A stretch of DNA of 64,000 nucleotides from Eucommia ulmoides (lineage: Eukaryota; Streptophyta; Magnoliopsida; Garryales; Eucommiaceae), in NCBI GenBank assembly GCA_016647705.1, contig CM028333.1, forward strand, positions 25,352,243-25,416,242, written 5' to 3'. A model generated the notes under the pieces. It saw only the letters and a list, made by a program, of their open reading frames with translations. It was not told where the DNA came from and searched no databases. Shown piece after piece: positions 1-10,531 of the stretch (its first letter is position 1; each line of letters starts with the position of its first letter). The position numbers and the translations under genes are program-made.

Positions 1-113
1 TGTGCCGCTTTTACATTTTGTCCCCGATATCCTTTCCTACTACTACTTGCTTGCTCCTTTAAAATCCCGAGGCTGTCACGTTTCACTCCTGCCCTCGGGA
101 CTTGGGGGGCAAC
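1..113 (+). mobile_element. 3' internal end and polypurine tract of a Tat-like gypsy element (cut by window edge)
   Basis: The purine-rich CTTGGGGGG at 101-109 stands just before the LTR start at 114, at the same place as the tract ACTTGGGGG before the 3' LTR of the large Tat element at 51588. It therefore looks like the polypurine tract that primes plus-strand DNA synthesis. The rest of the element lies left of the window. No coding sequence is visible in this short piece. Confidence 0.55.
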
Positions 114-790
114 TAATATAGGGGAATCTCGTCAGGTACACCACGTGATCAAAATACGCCCAATTATAGAAGAGCGGTCAGGATAAGAGTTGAAATTCTC
201 TCAGTACCGAGCTGAGATGCCCCCCAGCCGAACTGAGGGTCGTCTCAGTGAAAAAATCGGGACCGACAAATTGAGATCCGACCTGCCGAACTGACGGTCT
301 GAGACACCTTCTGCTCGCCACCTCAGTACTCGGGAGTTCGCCGGGCCGTTGTGAGGCTCTGGCCCATGGGCCTCTGCTTATGGGCTCAAAAGCCAGCCCA
401 GACATTTAGAGGATTAACATGTCTGCTTATTGGTTGTCTAGCAGATTATGTTAATTAACCTGAGCTGGCCTCCTAATTTCGCGACGCTAATCAAGCATTG
501 GCGCCTATAAATACACCAGGACACCCACTGCCTAGAGGTATGTGACGACTACTGAACTCAATATATTTTCAGCCCTTCACCTCGGAATACTTACTCTTAT
601 GCTGGAGGGACTTTACTGGGGATAACCCGGTTGGGTCTTTGTGCAAGTGCTTAGAGCAGAAAAGTAGAGCTCAGTTCGGAGATCGTCACCACCCCTGAAC
701 TCAACCAGCTACAGTGCTAATGGTCGTCTTGTGTCCCAAATATCCTCCCAGACCATACTGTTAACCCGCCACCACTTTTTGGCATCAACA
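114..790 (+). repeat. 3' LTR of a Tat-like gypsy element
   Basis: The block starts TAATATAGG, a decayed TGATATAGG, after a polypurine tract and ends GGCATCAACA at 790. Its layout repeats that of the Tat LTRs at 26931-27761 and 53901-54822: CTATAAAT near 506-513 as promoter box, then a leader with GGGTCTTTGTGCAAG near 633, then CAGACCATACTGTT near 745. It is about 680 bp, shorter and clearly diverged from those copies, so it is a relative and not a sister copy. Short minus-strand open frames in it, such as 178-405, are chance. The left target-site copy is outside the window, so the boundary duplication cannot be checked. Confidence 0.65.
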
Positions 791-1002
791 GTTTCTATTA
801 TTTTTTATTTTTTTGGTTTTTCTTTGAAATCGAATGGAAAAATAAATTTTGTTTTGTTTTCATGTTTTAAATATTTCTTCGGTATGATCGCTTATCAAAT
901 ATCGATGATTTAATAAAAATGACCTCCAGGAGATTTAATATACCGGGTTTCAAGTTCGGGCAATTTTGATTAAAAAAAAAAAAGGAATAATTTTATATGC
1001 AT

Positions 1003-1034
<32 letters not shown>

Positions 1035-1310
1035 GGGTGAAATGCAAAACTTTCTTCTTTTTTTTTTTTTTTTTTAAGAAAACTGAAAAATATATATTTT
1101 TTAGAAAAAGATGTGTGAGCTGAAAAAAACCTTGTTTTTGCCAAGAATTCCCCCCCCCCCCCCCCTCCCCCGCGAATGCTCTCTCTGGGGAGAGTGGTTG
1201 CATTTTATAGACAACCACTTCACCCATGCACACACACTAAGATTTATTTATTACTAGTGCGTAATGTGTACCTGAATGCATGTGATTAAAAAAAAAAATT
1301 GAACTTAATA
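791..1310. other. AT-rich intergenic DNA with homopolymer runs
   Basis: No gene is visible. The stretch holds runs of A, T and TA and a run of 16 C (1150-1165) followed by T and five more C. The minus-strand open frame across it is made of these runs (poly-Lys, poly-Gly) and is not a gene. Confidence 0.6.
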
Positions 1311-1319
1311 TTATTTTTA

Positions 1320-1820
1320 TTTTTGTCAGTAAATTTAATATTTAAGTATTATTATTAAATTTAATATCCATATAATATTTCTATAATTTTCGTTAATCTT
1401 ATCTCCATAATTTTAGTGTATTATATTTTCATTGTTATATTATTTTTAAGTTAATTTTTTATAAATTTAATGATTTAGTATTAATTATTATTATTATAAA
1501 ATTTAATGTCCATATATTATTTTTATAATTTTTATAATCTTTTTTATATTATTTTTTAATTTAATTTTTATAAATTTAATATTTAACATTGTTACTAAAT
1601 TTAATATTCAATTACTTTCATAAATTTAATGTCCATATATTATTTCAATAACTTCCATAAATTACATATATTATATTTTTTCCTTTATTTTATTTCTTTA
1701 TTTAATTTCATATAAACTTAATATCTAACTATTATTACTAAATTTAATATTCATATATTATTTTTATATTTTTTAAAATTTAATATAACTAATTTTCGTA
1801 TATTATATATTACGTACCTG
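1320..1820. repeat. AT-rich degenerate tandem repeat
   Basis: A core of the type AAATTTAATATCCATATATT, preceded by a TTATTACTAAATT-like word, returns at about 1350, 1500, 1625 and 1740, spaced roughly 110-150 bp apart with AT-rich filler. This looks like an old, degenerate tandem array. No reading frame or known element end is visible. Confidence 0.5.
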
Positions 1821-3059
1821 CGTAAAACCCTTGCCTAAAAACACAGACTAAAAAGATACCTATAATTTAAAAATATTAACTTTAATATTTAAGCAATAAA
1901 ACAAAAAAATCAACAGACTCAACAACAAAATTAAATTACAATAATTTTAATATTAAGGTCGAAGGCTTGCCCCTGTAGGCACACTAAAGTACCATCGCTA
2001 GAAATAAATAAACCAAAAAGAAAAATATAGTAATTGAATCACCATTGGCAACCTTAAAATTGAAAGGGAAAAAAAATACACAGATTTCGACTAATATATG
2101 AATGGATGTGACTATAACGTTAAACGCTAGCCCGTTCCTTCAAGCACGCTAGATGTCCATAAATTAAGGATTTGAAAAATAAAATGACTTAATCATACTT
2201 CAAATATAGACATTTTTTTAAAACAGTTGATAGTCTAAATACCATTTACTCTCCATGACAACAGTAAAATTCGATAGCATTTGGCTGTAGTCAGCAACAA
2301 TTGAAGATGACATTTGAACAATCTCTGAAAATTCAGGAAAAAAGAAACAAGAAAAAAAAAACAGGATTGACGTGTGAAAAACAGGATAAACAGAATAAAA
2401 ATTATGAGTCATTCCCAAAATAGAACAGGATAAACAGAATAAAAATTATGAGTCATTCCCTAAATAGAGTCATTCTCTTATGAGTCATTCCCTATAAAGA
2501 AAAAAAACAGGAAAAACAGAAAAAAAATTAGAACAAAAATAAAATGGAAAAGATAACAGGAATAGAACAGTGCAAGGCTAAAAACTTCAAGATTCAAACC
2601 CGAATTGAAAATATATATATTTATTGACGTATGTCTGTCGTGTCCGTTACGGGATTTTTGAGAATTTGTGGTATTGTCGTGTCGTGTTTGTGTCACGTGT
2701 TCGTGCATCACAGATGGGTATAGAATTGTAACCTGTGTAAACTTAACAAAAAGGAGAGAAAATCATATATGATAGGAGTAGCAATTGCCTAATGCAACAA
2801 CTGTAGAGAAAGTTAAACATACAAACACATTTTCATGGGAAAAATTAAAACCAACAACATAGGCGATAAATCCTATGTAATAACACCCATAGGATACCAT
2901 ACACTTAAGCTCTGTAGAGGATTTGAAACTGGCTAAATATAAATAGAATAGTAGCGTACAAAGTGGATCAAATTTCTAAAGCATGATTGGCAAGAAACAA
3001 CGAGATCTGACCATCTACTGTGGCCATCCAAATCCGCCAAATGCAAAAAAAAAAATTAA

Positions 3060-3109
<50 letters not shown>

Positions 3110-5560
3110 TTGTAAAAATTTGGATGCATCACAAAAACATTTTGTTTAGTGTTTCTAATTCCAAAAAGGAATTTTGGGAACAACAAAACTCGTGAACTTA
3201 TATTGGTTATTAAAAAAAATGAAAACTAAATGGTGGAAGAGTAGAAGAAGATTGTACCTGAAGAGGCAGCGGTGGCACTGGAGCCCAAATTAGTGGTCTT
3301 GGAACCTAGAAGTGTGGTATGTGGTTATGGTGCCGGTGTGGTGATCAAATCCCTAATTAGAACCTAAGGAAAAAAATCAAAAGGTCAAATCAGAAATCAG
3401 AATCTATAGAGGATGGTTGTGATTAAAAAAAAAGAAAATCGTAAATTAGGTTCAATTTAAAAAAAAGAAAATCGTAAATTAGGTTCAATTTATCTTCTAG
3501 TTCTTTGAGGTGGCAGTTGTATTGTTTATTTTGTTCCCAGATTTTTTGAGCAAATATATTTTTGTTTTTATCCCAAATGTTTAGAACGATGTTTAGTACC
3601 TCATCAGAAAACGAAATGGAAGCCAAGAATTGACGGGTACACATATTGACAATATATACAAACATGAAGTAAGAGAGAGAGTTGTACCCCGTTTGGTAAC
3701 ATGGACTTTTTCTTGGGACCCTAGCGTGTATAGAGAAAATGTGATCAAAATCATCTATATTAAACAATCATTGTAACTGCAAACTTTTTTAAACTTATTA
3801 ATTAGAGAAAACACCAATTAAACATAGCCAAAAAGCAAGAGTTGGGTCACATACTTGTTCGGTGCGGTTATCTCTGGGAAAAAATAATAATAATAATACC
3901 ATTTAGGTTAAAAAAACTACAATTAGAGGCAAAATTATTTTAGACGAATCAGTACACACACACCCAATGAATCCTACGAACAAATCATACGGACGAAGAA
4001 CATAATTCAATTTTTAAGTGGAAAAAAAAAAATCAAGGCTTCGACAGAAAAAAAGAAGGTGCTAATTCAGATTTCTATAGAAAGAGGAAAAAAACATTAC
4101 ATTCATCCTATGTTGAACAACAACAGACACAATGAATTTGAAAATATTGAAAATGGCAGAAAACACCCATTTAAAGAGAAAATCTATGGAAAAATAAAGT
4201 ATCAGAGATCAATACCTATTTTGTGGTGGATTTGAGAAGTCGTTCTGCAAAATTCATAGATCAGCAAAGGAGATAAACCCGGAATTATAAAAACAAATAA
4301 ATTAAAACTAAAAATAAAAATGGGACAATACAATAGTACCTACTATTTCTCATTGAAGTAAAATAGATCTTCGTCGTGGAGCCGGGAACAAACATGGGAG
4401 GCGAACGGCGAGGGAGGTGACCAACAAACATACATAAACAGACCTTCTGAATTTAACAAATGCTATTAAGTTACAAAATTAAATGAAATTAAGATCTATC
4501 AATTTTCATCATTCCAATTAAAAATTAAGAGATATGAGGTTTTACCACCATGAAATGCTTTGGTTCCCTGAAGATCTGAGGTTGCGATTTCGATTGGGGA
4601 GAGGCGTGTGCAGAGCTATGGGATTTCGATTACACATGGATTTCAAAAACTCTACTCTTTCCTTCGATGTTCTACAACAAAAACAATGTTCTTAAAAATG
4701 TAACCGTATAACATCTCCTTGTCCAAAACATTAAGAAGAAGAAGCAAAATCTTACAATTAAGCCATTAAAATCCATTTCAGGCAGATATATCTACTCCAA
4801 TTAAATTCATGGTTCAAAGAGAAACATAAACAATGAAGCGCGAGAAATTTACACAATCCAGAAAGTACAATTAAAATTAAAATTGAAATAGATGTTATCA
4901 CCTTGCCATTGAGACACATTCGATCTTGATCGAAGCTCGGACTCATGGCAACGATGGTGGAAGAAATTGATAAACGACAAAATGATAGCATCGACGTCAC
5001 TCTAAATTGATAAATTCATTTGACAAAATTCACATATGGAAGAAATTCGGGATTTACAACAAATTTCGGATCTGGTCAGATCAAATGTCTTGGGCTGCAA
5101 ATAGAGAAAGAAGAACTTGTGGCGATGGAAAGGGATACCTGTTTGGGCTTCTATGACGACGATGACGGTAGTCCGGTAGCAGTGGTGGTGGCAGTGGCGG
5201 CCTTCGAAGAGGAGGCCAGAACAGGGAGCTCGAGAGTGAGATATAGAACCGAGAGGCCAGATCTGGGTCAAGGTTGCGGCGGCGGCGGCTTTTGAAGAGG
5301 AGGCCAGATTTGTGAGAAGCGAGAGGCCAGAGAGAGAAACGAGAGGCGTGGTGGTGGTCGACGATGGCGATGGCGACAACGACGGCCTTCGACGGAGGGC
5401 TCTAAATGCAGATGGTAATGGCGTTCCGGGTGTAGATAGCGGTGGCGACGGAATAGCGATGATTCGGCGACTCGCTGGCGATGGATGGGGAATGGCGATG
5501 GCGGTGGAGGAAGCGGGTGAGAGAGAGAGTGGGGGGGGGGGTATTGTAGAGTAACAGTGG
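1821..5560. other. Unassigned AT-rich region, no recognisable gene
   Basis: I could not recognise a protein in any frame. It holds a 44-bp tandem duplication (2381-2468, word ACAGGATAAACAG), a roughly 37-bp duplication (3424-3492), an (AT)n run after poly-A near 3056-3106, and from about 5110 to 5550 a GC-richer stretch rich in GGCGATGG and GGTGG words on the plus strand (CCGCC and CATCGCC on the minus). The last part resembles an untranslated leader or a captured gene edge by composition only. The short open frames here have low-complexity Gly/Asp/Val or Ser/Thr composition and no domain. Confidence 0.4.
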
Positions 5561-5799
5561 TAGATTTTGAAATGTGGATATTAGGGTTAGATTGTGAGGG
5601 ACATTGGACTTAAATTTGTGGGTTAATTTGGACTGTTTTTTTATATGGGATATAAAGAAAATTACTGTTTACTCTCAAAATAAGTTATTATTTACTATTT
5701 ACTCTCATCAACTTTTTCTTGCACGAACTCCTATCGCCAACAATTTTTTGCACCGTTTACTCCATTTTTCAAAAACGACCGGCGAATAGATTACCGAAA

Positions 5800-6192
5800 T
5801 ACCATTCCCATGATTCGTGTGACCGTCTCATTCCGATCATCTCTGTTGCTGCCGGTAAAAAATCGGTACTTTATTTACAAGATGTTTTGCAGAGGTTTGC
5901 TTTCGATAATATTTGCAAGATCGCGTTTGGGTACGATCTGGTGTACTTATTGTCGGCGCTGCTGCAGGCGAAGTTCACGATTGCGTTCGACGATGTCGTT
6001 CGTCTCAGCAGTTACAGGTTCATCAGTTCGATTCACCCCCTAGTATGGAAGGTCAAAAGGTTTTTCCAAATCAGATCGGAAAAGCAACTCAGAATCGCCG
6101 TCGATGGAGTTAGTGAATTCGCAAAAGAAATAATCAAATTAAAAAAACAAGATCTATATGGTGTGTTCAGCTGCAATGGTGTTTTGGATTAA
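5800..6192 (+). pseudogene. Cytochrome P450 (CYP94-like) gene fragment
   Basis: The plus-strand frame encodes about 120 residues that read like the middle of a CYP94-family P450. It has RLIPI, then a block with DVLQRFAFDNICKIAFGYD, then FDDVVRLSS, PLVWKVKRFF and EKQLRIAVDGVSEFAKEI, and meets a stop at 6190. Full CYP94 enzymes have about 500 residues and are ER-bound omega-hydroxylases of fatty acids or of jasmonoyl-isoleucine. This piece corresponds to roughly residues 140-250, so the membrane anchor, the oxygen-binding I helix, the ExxR motif and the heme-binding Cys are absent. Several expected acidic or Pro residues are replaced (GYDLVYLLSALLQ where GYDP is usual). The open frame itself begins at 5719, but similarity starts only near 5815. 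Imperfect inverted matches at 5744 and 6960 suggest it may have been carried by a DNA transposon. It cannot make a working enzyme. Confidence 0.75.
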
Positions 6193-6289
6193 GAAAATGC
6201 GTTTTCAGCCACAATGCGTGACAACTAGCAAGATATTTTCTTCTTTTGCATTTTTTACACTTTGCATCCTGCAATTTGTAGTTTATTTA

Positions 6290-6900
6290 TGACAGTTGAT
6301 GTTACATTCAACATCTACATATGTTGAATATAACATTATATGGTTTTTAATCATGAATACATAAAACAAGAGAATAATTGATGTTATATTCAACATTCAT
6401 AGATGTTTAATATAATATCGTAAAAAATAAATAAATAAATAAATAAAATTGATATTACATTCAACATTCACAATTGTTGAATGTTACATTCAACATCTAA
6501 ATGATGGATATTTTAGTCAGAAAAAATATAACATCATTGAAAAAAAAAAAAATGTTACATTCAGCATACACAGTTGTTGAATGTTACATTCAACATCCAT
6601 ATGAGAGGTATTTTGGTCAGAAAATGTAATATCATATGGATTTAACTTTGCATACAAAATCTAGAGAAGAATTGATGTTACATTCAACATCCACAAGTGT
6701 TAGATGTAAAAAAAAAAATGTTACATTCAATACCCACAAGTGTTGAATATTACATTTAACATCCACATTAGGGGTATTTTGATTAGAAAAAAAATAATAT
6801 CATTAAAAAAATATATATTAATATTACATTCAACACCCACAAGTGTTGAATGTTATATTCAACATCCACATGAGGGGTATTTTGGTCAAAAAAAGATAAA
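6290..6900. repeat. Minisatellite of palindromic TGTTGAATGTTACATTCAACA units
   Basis: About five degenerate units of roughly 100-120 bp each carry words of the form TTACATTCAACATCCACA, then GTGTTGAATGTTACATTC, then GGGGTATTTTGGTCAGAAAA. Perfect 21-bp hairpins (10-bp arms, one-base centre) lie at 6475-6495 and 6575-6595, and a one-mismatch version at 6844-6864. The repeat follows directly after the P450 fragment. There is no coding potential. The phrase GGGGTATTTTGGTCA is common in plant intergenic repeats. Confidence 0.75.
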
Positions 6901-6989
6901 AGGAGTTATTGGTGCATAAAAAAAGTGATGGAAGTAATCGGTAATTTCTTTTGCATTTTGTGAGTAAATGGTGCATGCCCCTTTACCTA

Positions 6990-7133
6990 GAGGACTTATG
7001 TTCGTCCTGTTTTATTTTATAAATATTATTTTTTTGTGATTTGAAGGTCTCCTCAAACTTTTTTCTCTTAGTAGTGCTCCTTTTCGGATATAGGTTTTAT
7101 TATTATTATTATTGTTGTTGTTGTTGTTGTTGT
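6990..7133. repeat. Short spacer ending in ATT/GTT microsatellite
   Basis: Ordinary AT-rich DNA that ends in (ATT)n at about 7097-7114 and (GTT)n from about 7114 to the LTR start at 7134. The GTT run seems to extend the terminal TGTTG of the LTR. Confidence 0.5.
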
Positions 7134-9296
7134 TGTTGATGATCTTAAAATTTTGATGAACAATTAAAAGTTGATATTTTTTGTGAAATTAACGGTTTGA
7201 TTAAGTGTTTCAGTTTATTAATTTCAAATGATGAAGATATGATAATAAAGATGATGAAGGATTAAGAGGTTGGAGAATTTGAAGAACCTAGAAAAAATAA
7301 ATCAGGTTTAAATTTCAACTCTTAATATCCCAATTAAGATCACACACAACACAAAAAAAAAAATTAATAATTTTTATAAATATGTATGTTTTTAATAGGA
7401 TTCCAATTAGATAAATTATTTGCTCCTATGTGTAATTGAGAAAGAAATATTTATAATTAATTAAAATTGAATTTAAGTATTTAGTGGAGCTAACCAATAA
7501 AAGAAATTGGTTAAAGGGACGAAAATGTCAATAAGAATTAATTAAAAACAAGTTTAGAAAAGTGATCCAGCATCCATAAGTCGACAAGTAAGTCGACCGG
7601 ATAAAGAATGAAAACTCTTTGTATTTATCGGTCGACAGGTAGGTTGACCTGTACTTAAAAATGAACTCTTTATATCTATAAGTCAACAGAGCGGTCGACT
7701 TGTGAAAAGAAATGGAACTCTCTGAATCTCTAAGTCGACAGATAGGTCGACCGATGGGCACAGAATCTTTGGCTTAACTACATCTTGAATCAAGCGGTCG
7801 ACTGCTGATCTCGGTCGATCGACTTGTGTGTCTGTTTCAAGATATTATGGAATTCCGGATTTTAATCTAAAAGTAGCCGTTACTAGCTATTTTTTTTTTA
7901 GGATTTATGAGAGATTTTAGGGATTTAATCTTATTTGAGATATGCTATACATATTATGTTATCCCTATTAATTTGGTTCATTAAGTTTGAATATTTCTCA
8001 ATTTGGTACATATAATTATTTCTATTATATTTAATTGTGATTGAAAAATATTTGGGGGACTTAATTGAGAAATTTAAAAGTTATAATTAAGTGAATTGAA
8101 TCAAAATGAAGTTTTAATGATATAAGGGGTCCAAAAGAACAATTAAGTGTCATGACAAATGAGAATTAACCGTTAGATTGCTGATTTTAATTTCATTTAT
8201 ATAGATCTGCATTTTTCATATTATTAAGGGAGATTAAGTGAAATCAAGAGGTCATATTGAGTTTTTCTAAGAGAAATCATATTGAGTTTTTTGTGAGAGT
8301 TTTTCTAAGAGACATTCTTGAGAATCGTTTGCTGAGAATCATTGTTGATACTAAATCTGAAGTAACATCACTCTAATTATTTTTTCGGTGGATTCCAGGT
8401 GAAATCTTTCCAAATTATTTTATATATATTATTGCTTGATTAATTTTTGAAATTTAATCTTTAGAAATTACTTTCTGATTTCTTTATTGAAAAATATTTT
8501 TTAAAATAATATCTTGAATTAATCTGATTACGTGCTTAATTACGTGGTACCAATTTTTGTTTAAAATTAGATTTTGAATTCTCACTTTTCTATCACTAGT
8601 CTTGGGATATTAATTGAGTTTTAATTTATCTGAGGTGGTAGAAGCTCCGAGTGAGAAAAATCACTTGCCAATTTTTAATTGGTAAGTTAAGTGGTGGATT
8701 AAATGCTGTTGGGTGTATTTAATCAAATGGTAGTTGGTTTCAGTCTCTTCTTGTAAAGAGATTGATGTAGTAATTCTTCTTGAATTGAATTATTTTGTGT
8801 GGATTTTGTAACAGTTCAATCCTTACCGGTAAAATGATATTTGGAGTGTTTTGTGAGGTTTTGATTCTTTAGCCTTTGTGTTAAAAAAAATTAGGTTATT
8901 CTTGAACCTGTAAAAAATAGAAGTTATTCCTTAACCTGTGAAAAGAAAATTTTTTAAAGGTTGATTCTAAACCTATAAAAGAATCTTTCTGAGAGTTTGG
9001 TTCCTACCTTTAAAGAAATCTTGAGTTTAGTGGGTGCGACCTTCCATGGGGCTTGGAGGACTAGATTAGCCAAGAGTAGTTTGGTGAACCAGTATAAATT
9101 TCTGGTGTGCTGCAATCTTTACTTTATTATTTTTGTTATTTCGAGTGGACCTAGTTGATTTTATATTTCCGTTGTGATATAAAGATAATAATTAATTTAG
9201 GATTAAAATTAATTATTTGAGTTATTAAAATATTTTTTCTCTGATATTTTTAATTACCCAATTTACCCACCTCTTGGGTATTTCACTGGGCCAACA
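7134..9296 (+). mobile_element. Solo LTR of SIRE-like copia family (copy A, 2163 bp)
   Basis: The block runs from TGTTGATGATC to GGGCCAACA. Its reverse complement is repeated as the LTRs 11357-13489 and 15560-17692 and as the solo LTR 51793-53895. Shared landmarks are a run of GTCGAC-bearing modules (7578-7826), the promoter-like ATTTATATAGATC (about 8190) and the ends AAAATTTTGATGA and CTTGGGTATTTCACTGGGCC. No internal region adjoins, so it is a solo LTR formed by recombination between two LTRs. It sits inside an (ATT)n run, so the likely duplication ATTAT cannot be told apart from the microsatellite. Long LTRs of this size are typical of SIRE/Maximus copia elements. Confidence 0.8.
7578..7826 (+). 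repeat. Array of paired GTCGAC modules in the LTR
   Basis: Five modules, each a pair such as AGTCGACAGATAGGTCGACC, lie at 7578-7600, 7629-7652, 7680-7702, 7732-7754 and 7791-7826, about 51 bp apart and upstream of the promoter box at 8190. The same array is found, with base changes, in the three other LTRs of this family near 12800-13055, 17003-17255 and 53283-53478. The position suggests an enhancer or protein-binding array. That role is inference. Confidence 0.6.
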
Positions 9297-9335
<39 letters not shown>

Positions 9336-9660
9336 GGAAAGGGAGAGAAGGGGCATAGGGCAACAATTGCCCCCTAACTACGTATAGCGCCTATTTTGTG
9401 TGGACAGTGGCTGTCTAGGCGGTGCGTAGCTCTACTAATTTAATTTTATTTAATCATATAATTTTATTAATATTTGAACAATATCTCAAAATTACACGCA
9501 GCCAAGTTTTGAGCCGAAACCCACTTGGGTGGGAAAGAAATGCCTTACCACCAACCTATTCGTAGACATTTGTTCTATTTCTCTTTCTTTTCTTCTTTTT
9601 TTTTTTTTTTTTTTTCATTTTAATTTATTTTATTCTTGATATAATTTCCCCTATTCTATT
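9297..9660. other. ATT microsatellite and unassigned spacer
   Basis: (ATT)n fills about 9297-9333. The rest has no recognisable gene. AAACCCACTTGGGTGGGAAAG (9528-9538 and on) resembles phrases found in many plant LTRs, but I cannot assign it. A long T run lies at 9595-9615. Confidence 0.4.
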
Positions 9661-10531
9661 AGGCAAAAACAAAATTAAATTATCCGAAGTTCAATGGACT
9701 TCAAAATGATTTTCAATGTCGCCAATTTTATGAATTTTCGAAAATGCCCAAAATTTGGGGTCAAAATGAATTTTTTTAAAAACTTTTGAATTTACTAGCT
9801 TTTCACAAATTGAATTTTGAAAATCCAAATCGTCAAAAATAAAACATGATAAAGTTTCAATATTTGTTTAAGTTTGATCAATTTAGTCTCAAAATAAATT
9901 TATTTTGACCTCAATACTTTCTTTTGGCTTTCCGAATTTCAATTGGAGTTTCGATTTGAGTTTTTCAAGAATCATTTGAAAAGATTCAATAGGAAATTTT
10001 GAGTTAAAATTTATCCCTTTCGGATGACGATTTAAAGTTTCTCAAGATTTTTCAATTAGCCCCCCTAAATTTTCTAATTCGACAAATCGCTTCAATTGGC
10101 TCATTCGGAGGTCCAATTGAGATTATGAGACTTTTGTTTTACTTTCCTAGAGACAAATTAAACTTTTGAAAGATCAATTTTAAACTCTGGGTCCAAATAG
10201 CAATCTTGTGAATTTTAATTTAATCCCAAATTTCCAAAAGGCGCAATTTGATTCAAATTCCAAATTTGATAACCTTTTGACTTTAATTGTCTTTTGAAAC
10301 ATTAATTTAAACCTTAGAGATTTAATTCAATATTTTAAACTTCCAATAAAACCAATAAAATTTCCTATTGCAAAAATTTAAGCTCAAATTAATTTTAGAA
10401 GCCTTTGAATCAATCTTTCATTTTCAATTTTGAAATACATGAATAATTAACGTGGCAAAAGTTTTTCATTGTTTATATTTTTTTATTTATTTTTAAATGT
10501 CATGCATGGACGGGACAAAATGTGGTATCTA
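9661..10531 (-). mobile_element. Probable LTR fragment inserted in a copia gag
   Basis: Read on the minus strand, the block starts TGTAGATACCACATTTTGTC at 10531 exactly where the copia gag frame is cut off. TGTAGACACC plus CATTTTGTCC is a common start of plant gypsy LTRs. The inside is AT-rich with repeated words such as TTTTGAATTT and CAATTGGAG and has no coding sequence. The far end was not found, no target-site pair was seen, and 9661 is only where the character of the DNA changes. Confidence 0.4.

Larger units (their letters stand above)
5744..6976. mobile_element. Possible non-autonomous DNA transposon carrying the P450 fragment
   Basis: TTGCACCGTTTACTC at 5746-5760 is matched in reverse complement by GAGTAAATGGTGCA near 6962-6975. 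The two sides also share ATTACCGA words further inside (near 5789 and 6930). The pair brackets the P450 fragment and the hairpin minisatellite. This is the layout expected of a gene-capturing element with short inverted ends, but the arms are imperfect, no target-site duplication was found and no transposase is present, so this is a proposal only. Confidence 0.25.

Noticed and set aside
1012..1233. Minus-strand frame with poly-Gly and poly-Lys
   Set aside because: Produced by poly-C and poly-T runs in non-coding DNA.
5002..5554. Overlapping plus and minus frames rich in Gly/Asp/Val or Ser/Thr
   Set aside because: Composition follows the GC-rich repeats and no domain is visible on either strand.
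7578..7826. GTCGAC pairs considered as recombinase attachment sites
   Set aside because: They are internal to an LTR, occur as an array and no recombinase is near; an enhancer-type or neutral repeat is simpler.
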